64,000 nt of DNA, from the NCBI RefSeq assembly GCF_027579695.1, contig NC_083571.1:88834888-88898887 (forward strand), given 5' to 3'. The position numbers and the translations under genes were made by a program. Below are positions 47,701 through 56,700 of this stretch, in pieces (the stretch's first letter is position 1; each line of letters starts with the position of its first letter). The DNA is from Neoarius graeffei. Lineage: Eukaryota > Chordata > Actinopteri > Siluriformes > Ariidae. Below the pieces are notes generated by a model that was given only the letters and a program-made list of their open reading frames with translations, was not told the origin of the DNA and ran no database searches.

Positions 47701-50700
47701 TCCGCACACAACAATCTCGAGTTTACACAGAATGGTGTGAAAAACACTGAGTGAGTGACAATTCTGAGAGTGGCAACTCTTTCTTGAAAAGAAAGTTCAG
47801 AGGAAAATGGTCAGGGGTGGGTTGTTTTACAATCAGGGTACAAAGTTTGTGTCACAGGGGTCCAAAATTCAAATTGATTCAAACTGGTTCTTGTACCAGT
47901 TTTTAAGTGAAGGATGAGTTAAAGAACAGATTTCAGGTAATTTTTTGACGTGTGTATGGTAATTTTGTGTAATCTGCTATAAGATGGGAGAAACAAATGA
48001 AGTGATTCTCGGAGAGGACTTTTTTTTTTTTGACAATTCAGAATCCACTGCTTCCATAGTGCTTTTAAATATAAGGCTGTAAGCTTTGTGTTAGCTGTCT
48101 CTAATATTTATGTCCCAATATCTTGACCACATTTTAGGATGAAAATAATCATTTTAGATATGTTATTTTATATTGAAAAATTAGCTGTCTCCGAGACGAC
48201 ATTTTTTTTTTGACACAATTACATACTCATTTGATCAAAATAGTCTGAAAACTTACTGGCATTCAACATTAAAACTTAACTACGGTATGTTTCCAATGAT
48301 ATGGAACCAAATATTTGTTTTATGGTATAAAGAATGATTTAAGTGCATCCCTTTTGGAGCTACCTGTGGTCAAAAAAGCACTTTTTCTAAATGACACAAG
48401 TAATTTTGCTAAATATGACATATATTGCCATACATTCACCAAAAATAACGTTATCACCAAATTTTTTTTTTGCATGGTAAATAGAGCTATCACAGGGCTA
48501 CAATAAACAACCAAGTTTATTTAGTCAAGCCTTTTGATATTGAAGATAATAAGTGTTAAATGTGATTTTTAGCTTGCGTACCCTGATTGTAAAACAACCC
48601 CGGGTGTGTTTCCCAAAAGCCTCTCAACACTAAGAGCATCTTAACTAGGACAGAGAGCATTCATTGTGCTGCTCGCTGTACCACTTAATGATCTTTGTGC
48701 TACGATGCTTTTGGGAAACTCAGGCCAGATTGGTTCGAGCTGCTAGGTTTGATGTGCTGTGTGTATTGTTTCTTCTGATATGTTTTTCTGCTCACCACAG
48801 TTGTAGTGTGAGATTATATGAGTTACTATAGACTTCCTGTCAGCTCAGACAAGTCCTGTCATTTTCCTCTGATCTCTCTCATAAACAAGGTGTTTTAGCC
48901 TGCAGACCCTCCATACACTGGATATTAGCTCAGTGACTTTGTCCATAGTATGCTTGGTGGTGCCAAACTGTCTCTAGAGTTTACACAGAATGGTGAAAAA
49001 AAGAAACATCCAGTGAGCGTCAGTTTCACAGATGGACGCAAGCTTGCCAAAGTGGACAGCTGAAAATTAGAAAAACACCACCTTTTTTGTTCCAGTCTTC
49101 ACTTGGGTGAGTCTGTGCCCAATTTAGTCTTGGATTCCTATTCTTGTCTGACAGGAGTGGAACCCAATGTACACTTCTGCTGTTGTATCTCAAGGTTCAA
49201 CATGTTGGGTATTCTGCAATGCTTTTCTGTTCACCACAGTTGTAAAGCGTGATAATTTGAATTACAGTAGCCTTCCTGTCAGTTTGACTCAGTCTGGCCA
49301 TTCTTCTGTGACTTCTCTCGTTAACTAGTCATTTCTTCCCACAGAACTGGGATGTTTTTGTTTGTTCTTTTGCAATTTTGTATAAACTATTCACTCTTGT
49401 ATGGGAAAATCACAGGTGAATCAGCAGTTTCTGAAATACTTAAACCAACAGCCATGCCACAGTGAAAGTCACATTCTTTTCTCCTTCTGATGTTTGATGT
49501 GAATCACCATCATCATCATCATCATCTTCCTCCTTGTCCAGCACTATTGCCAGGTCGGGGTCCATGTGGACCCTACTTATCCACGTATTCTATTAATTGG
49601 AGCATAGTTTTACGCCGGATGCCCTTCCTGCCGCAACCCTCCCATTTTTGGGCTTGGTGCTGCCCCATATGTTTGATGTGAATGATAAATGTAAAGTGTT
49701 GATATCATCCCTATTAAATGAAACTCCAAATTATTAAAATTAAAAAAAACAAACAAACAACCCTTATCACGGTTTATCTTGCCTTTTGTCATGCAGAGAA
49801 TTTTTGCAATGTATGATCCATTAACCAGGGACTTTGACTCTCGATCTGGTATCTTTGTCAGTTTAATTTCTGATGTCTTCTCATCAATGGACAGCCAGTT
49901 GTCTGGATCATATCCTTTTGCATACCTGCGTTTGCAATTTAATAGATCAATAAAGGTATAAACCTATGCAAAATATTACATTCACAACTTTTAAGCTCTC
50001 AGAACATTATTGCTGCTATAAAGATGGAATTAAATGTAATCTTGTTTTAAGGAGTGCTGCACATCGATTCTGAAGATGATTTATCAAGTTCATGTTCAAA
50101 CCTGCCTGACATGTTCAGCAATTTCTCCAGTATCGAGATCCAAGGCAGGAAAAGAACCAATGACCACTGGAACATGTATTCCCTCTAGGTCCTCTGAAAC
50201 AGGCAACTCTTTCACTGATGGTGAAAAGCGTGGGCCTTCAGGCAAGTTGTTTACGCTGATTTTTATTGGATACTTCTTTCCTCCTGCTTGCGGCTTTTTG
50301 TCTGGTTTTGAACCAGATTTAATTCCAGGTTTGGAGCTAGGCTTGCCATCAGGTTTGACACCAGGTTTAACTCCTACACCAGCACCTGCATCTACACCTA
50401 CCCCTGCCCCAGTAGTGATTCCAGGTGCTTCAGGCCTGTCCAGATTGAGACCCAAAGACTGTGCAGTTCCATTTATAAAAGCAGCTTCATTTGAAACAGC
50501 CAAGTTAAGATCCACCATTTTGACCTTTTCATAATCCACAGGCTTCATGCATCAAGTAAGATGGCAAAGATAAGGAAAAGAAAAACAAAGAAAACATGAT
50601 TAGAACAATTCAAATTCAAGAGAGTTAAAAATAATAACAAAAAAGCCCCCAGCAATAATAATGACAACAACAACATTAAACATGTATACCTTGACGAGCT

Positions 50701-53700
50701 TTAAAATGCCCTCATTTGTTTTGGGGTCCGTTTCTATAGTGAAGAGTTCATCTTCATTACCCTTGACAATGTCAAAGACGGCCCGCCAGTTATCTGTATT
50801 TTCCAAATCTTTATCCAGAGCTTTGATTCTCATCACAACTACATCAACTGCACCTTCATCAATAGTACCAGTATACTAAAAAGTACAAGACAAAGACGTA
50901 ATTGTTACAAGTAGCTTAATATAATTCTTTTGTAGGAAATTAAGCAACTATGGTATTAAAAATGTCCTTTCCCCCCTTCAGAACAAGTCCATTTTTGTTT
51001 TACCAGCGTTTACAGTTTATGCAATAGACAATTTCTTATGCATAAATATTTAAGCATGCATCATATGTATTTACAATTTCATTCATTTCTAACTCTACAA
51101 GAGGAAGAAATGGATGTTGCTACCTTATAGCTACATTCATTGGCCTATTTATCAGGCATAATTGCCCTTTTTCTCTTTGTAATAAGTGAAAGTATGTATA
51201 ACACCCTGCCTCAACCATTAGCAAAAAGGAACCAGTGTAATGCCGCTTTTCCACTACCAACGCGGCTGAGTTGGGCTGAGCCGTGCCGTGCTGAGTCAAG
51301 CTGAGCAGGGCTGTTGGAGTTGCATTTCGACTACAACCGCGCTGAACCGTGCTGGCTGGAAGTGGGTGGACACATTGGGTGGAGTTAGCAAAAGTGGGTG
51401 GACGTCACGTGATGTCGTTAGGCGGCGCAAACAGTGACATCAGTGACCTTTTAAGTGGTAGTCTCACGACCCGGATAGTAAACAATAAACATGGAGGACA
51501 TGGAGTCGTTAGTGTTGCTGGTCTTGGTGCTGTGGCTTGTTGTCACCGACAACGCCAACAGATACTGGCAAGAGCGTATAGATGAGGCGAGGCGCATAAG
51601 GCTTCAGAAATTCTCGTAATTCGTAATTATTCTTCTTCCAGGTTTACGGTGTTTACAGATCCCAGCGTGCTCGCGGGGCGTGTGTGGGCATGTGAGGACA
51701 CTCCTCCTCACCAATCAGTGCACAGGGGAGTGTCTCCTCACGCCCCTAGCCCCACTCGGCTCGGTTTGGCTCGCTTCAGCCCTACTCCAAAACCGTGCGA
51801 GTTTTGGGGGCTGAGCAGGGCTGAAGTAAGCTGAGTCGTGCTGTTCTGAGGTAGTCGAAACGCAAGCCGTGTCGGGCTGAAGCGAGCTGAAAAAGGGTAG
51901 TGGAAAAGGGCCATAAGACTACTGATGAAAAGACTGATTATTGCAGAATTGACCGTGACATTAGCATCTGAGTGTATGAGGAGCTGGTGTTAATGTATCA
52001 GGTACAGCAGTGTTGCAGGGCTTTTTAAACACCTTGGTGTCACAGCTGGGTTGAGACACAGTCCATTCAACAGCAATGCTGTAGTCAGAAACCTAATAAG
52101 TAATAATAAACCTCTAAAAAATCTTGGTGTAATAAAAAATAATGACATTCCTTTAAAATAATATGGAACAGCCTTTTTCATTTACATCATAAATAACCAA
52201 ATTTGTACTCTCACTCAGATAGCGAGAAACTAATCTACACATTTGTAACTTTTGTAACACACAGTTGATTGGGTATCTTGCTGTATTTCTTAACATGTAA
52301 TGCTGCTACCAGAGTTTCTTTCTAGATCTAGAAACTTCAATCCATCAATCCTATAAGACTTTGGAGTACTGTCCACTACACAGTTTATGCCCTCATGGCC
52401 TTGGTTTGCTGTCTGTATGAAGAACCATGAAAAGGTTATCAGGTGGTAGGGCATTTTGCTCTTTTTTTATGTAATTAACTCCCTGAATCTTTGGGAAATC
52501 TGTTGTTTTTGTTGCCATGTGAGGTTAATTGTTAATAAAGTTTGGTGATTGGTAATAGTTATTTAGGACCTAATAAATAAAAACATAGAACTGAAGAAGG
52601 GTGCAATTTCTTTTTCCCATGACTATTGTATAGCAGTGGTTCTCAAACTTTTTTTTTTGCCAGTGACCCTTAAACTTTTAAAATAAATTCCATGGAACCC
52701 CACAGTATTCAGTTATTTAATGAAAATTATTTTTAAAAATTTTAAATCATTTTTTGGAGAAATGGAACTTTTTATTCCTGAAATTTGTACTGATGGAACA
52801 CGAAGTCTGAGTTGACTTTGGTGCCTGGACCCCTAACTATAATAAATTTGGTAATGCGACATTGTGATTGCCATCAGTGTAACGTAATAATATTATCATG
52901 GACCCCCAGCTATGCTTCACGGACCCCACTGTGAAAACTACTGCTGTATAGATGAATACTTTCTGAATAATGACTAATACATACACTAGTCATTAATGCA
53001 TCAAGAAATAATGTGTTCTATACCAATATAGGACTTTAAAAAAATAATAAAAAATTATATATATATTAGAGGATATTACATGGTCACGTGAAGATACAAA
53101 GTTTATCTATATCTTCATGCCACCGTGTAATGTTCTTTAAACTATATACACACATCCACAAAAAAAATGCAAGTTAATCAAAAGCATTTTAATTTTGAAC
53201 CAGTTTGCCATTTTGACAATGCCCATCCAGTTAGCGGGAAAACACTGGGAGTGACATCAGAGTGAAATATTGGAAAATGTATCACTCAGGCCTGCAATGT
53301 ATTTTATATGAAAATGCAAGTTTTTCAACACGAGAAGATAAAGTTCATATCTTTAAGCCAAGATATGATTTTCTTATTATACAGACACATTCACAAACAA
53401 AGTACCCACATTTATCAAAAACAATTCATCGATTTCCTTGCAAGTGACATATTGAGAATTATTATTCATACAGGACACTTTTTCCATGAATAAAAATGTA
53501 TTCTATTCCCTTTTAGCAGGTTTCATTCATTTGGTTTGATAGTGTACAATATTGATAGCATATCGCTTATCCGCTTATCACTCTACCCAATGGAGAATGA
53601 GCGTTCAATATGTTTTGTGATATTGCATGGTTGTTAAGACATGACGTCACACATCGGTGACATAAAATTTCCACTCTAGCGAGTGACTGTGGCAATTTGT

Positions 53701-56700
53701 AAACAAACATGGTCGCCAGGTTTGCTTCGTTAAATATGGAAGATTTTGAGAATTTTTTTTTTACCTTCATTACCATATTGCTGTCTAAAAGCAGAACAAT
53801 TCTGACTTTTGAACAAAGACAAGCTTCTACTATGTTATATGAAAACATTCAGGTGATCTGCTCCTATAATCCTATCTACTTCACCGAGTGTGTGAAGATA
53901 AGCCAAAAATCTCATCTCGTCACATTTCATCAATGATGCAGTGTGCCCTTGTTATTGTAAAACATCCATCCATCCATCCATCCATCCATCATCCGTAACC
54001 ACTTATCCTGTGCAGGGTTGTGGGCAAGCTGGAGCCTATCCCAGCTGACTATGGGTGAGAGGTGGGGTACACCCTGGACAAGTCACCAGGTATTGTAAAA
54101 CACGAGTTTTTAAATTATTTATACTAGGTCCGATCATCCAGTTTTCTGTCTCATACTTTTGGCTGAAAGTAAAATGTTTTGTTCATATACATGGAATGTA
54201 CTGGAAAATGTTTCCTGATTTATGCTAGCCAGTGACATGTTTAAGTTTTGACAAATCTGTAAGTCAAGTTCCTCTCTGATGCAGTGAGTAGCATCTCATT
54301 TCTTAAACAACCATTTTGGAAGATATATTCCACGATTGTGGAAAAGATATTAGTGTTTCAAACAGTTAAAGTATTGGCCTGCATTAAGCAAAGAAAACAA
54401 CTAAAGAAGATTGCTGAAATGACTGGAATTGGGTTAAAGTGCCATTCCACCATTGGATGTATTCTTTGGCATAAAATACAATATATTTTATGACAACATG
54501 ACTAGACAGAGAAATCTTTTAGCTTCAAAATGATATATCAAACATAATTTTTTGACAACGACAAGTATATTAATTTTGCGACCAAAGTCACCTACCCTTT
54601 TAATTTCCGTGCGGTAGTGAAACGTGAGGTCATCAGCAGGTTCCCCTTCTTGTGTACCACGTGTCGGTCTATTTTTAGACCAGGAAACCCCCAAAGTGAG
54701 AGAGTCATTTCTCCTCGTATATGGGGGCCAAAAAAATTGCGAAAAATTTAGTTAATCTTTCAGTTAGCTAGATTTATTGGTATTAGCTAGATTTATTGGT
54801 ATTATTTTTATCGTGTTCTATCCGCCATTGCTGATAATATGTGCCACATCACGTGGTACACAAGAAGGGGAACCTGCCGATGACATCATGCGCGGAAATT
54901 AAAAGGGTAGGTGACTTTGGTCGCAAAATTAATATACTTGTCGTTGTCAAAAATTATGTTTGATATATCATTTTGAAGCTAAAAGATTTCTCTATCTAGT
55001 GATACCATTTATATATGTTGTCAAAATATATTGTATTTTATGCCAAAGAATACATCCAATGGTGGAATGGCACTTTAAGAACTGTCCAACTCATTATTAA
55101 AACCTGGAAGGATAGTGGTGAACCATCAACTTGGTGGAAGAAATGTGGTCAGAAAAATTTTTTTTTGACTGTCCATGATCAGAGATCACTGAAACACTTG
55201 GTAAAGTCAATTTGTTAAAAAAATCAACAGTTGAATTCATGGCTATGTTTAATAGTGAAAGTAAGAGCATTTCTACACACAATGTGACAAATGCTCACAG
55301 GATTGGGACTAAACAGCTGAGTGGCCCTAAGAAAACCACTTGTTAGTCAGACTAATCGGAAGAAATTGTTTCAATTTTCCAGGGAGCATAAAGTTTGGAC
55401 TCTGGAGTAATGGAAAAAGGTCATGTGGTCTGACGAGTCCAGATTTACCCTATTCTAGAGTGATGGATGTGTCAGTGTAAGAAAGGAAGCACATGAAGTG
55501 ATGCACCCATCATACATAGTGGCCACTGTACAAGCCTCTGGAGGCATGATCTGGGGTTGCTTCAGTTGGTCAGGTTGAGACTCAGCAACATTATGTGGCA
55601 ATAAAATGAAATGAAGTCAGCTAGTGACCTGAATGTACTGAATGACCAGGTTATCAAACCCTGATGGCACGGGCATACAATTAGAGCTGAGATTGTGAAA
55701 GAGTGGTTCAGGGAGCATGAGAAATCATTTTCACACATGAATTGGCCACTGCAGGGTCCTGATGTTAACCCCATTGAAAGTCTTTTGAGATGTGCTGGAG
55801 AAGACTTTACAGAGTGGTTTGACTCTCCCATCAATACAAGATCTCAGTGAAAAATTAATGCAGTTCTGCATGGGAATAAATGTTGTGTTGTGTATTAGTT
55901 TGTTGAAACAATGCTACAGGGAATGTGTGCCATAATCAAGGCTAAATGCAGTCCAACAAAATGTTAATGTTTTTTTTTTTGGCCAGGCAGTGTATATGAA
56001 TTTGCAATAGTAATATTTAGTATATTTCTTGTTAAATGATTGTTACTGATTTATGGCTTGCCATATTCATGAAGATTATTTCCATTATGCATGATCTTTA
56101 TCTAGACAAAAGTGTGATGTTTGTTTAAGTCACTTATATAACCCAAACTACTACTCATTCTTATACATTATTTGGGATTATTCTATTTTTTTTATTATTA
56201 CTGTTCAAGAATTTATTTTCGTTATTCACTTTTTATATGATGCTATAGAAATAAAGCTGATTTGAGTGGTAGGTGTAGCTGATAAAATGGCCAATGAGTA
56301 TAGCTACAAGACAGGTGCATATATTGTATATTAAAATATTATAAAGGCACTGTTACCTCATCTTTTTCAATAGTAGGAGCATTGTCGTTGATATCTAAAA
56401 CTTTAATCTTCACTGTACCAGTTCCTGTGTTACCACTTGGTGCTCCGTCCATATCTACACCTTGCACTATTAATGTGTACGAATCACACACCTATATGAA
56501 ATAAACCAGAAGTAAGATAATTCCATTCATTAGACAATGCTAATTTAAAGTTAAGATCACTTAATTGGTGGTGCACACACAATCATTATGTGGTTAGAAA
56601 TGAGTTGGGGGAAGGAAAAAAAAAGATCTTAACACCACATACCTCCCTATCCAGGGTATGTTCTTTAACAGAGATCTTCCCAGTTTCTCTGTCAATGGTG

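Larger units (their letters stand above)
47480..48850 (+). mobile_element. Tc1-family remnant split by two palindromic elements
   Basis: 47480-47815 and 48722-48770 are the two sides of the family also seen at 27470; the interruption falls within GGAAAATGGTCAG / GGCCAGATTGGTTCGAG. Further short reverse pieces follow to 49480. Confidence 0.6.

Noticed and set aside
49500-49540. Run of six or more His codons (ORF 49490-49681) suggesting a metal-binding protein
   Set aside because: It is the (CAT)n tail of a SINE with exact 12-bp duplication.
8597-54000. CRISPR-like array from regularly repeated words
   Set aside because: Repeats are microsatellites and transposon ends; there are no uniform repeats with unique spacers, and the genome is vertebrate.
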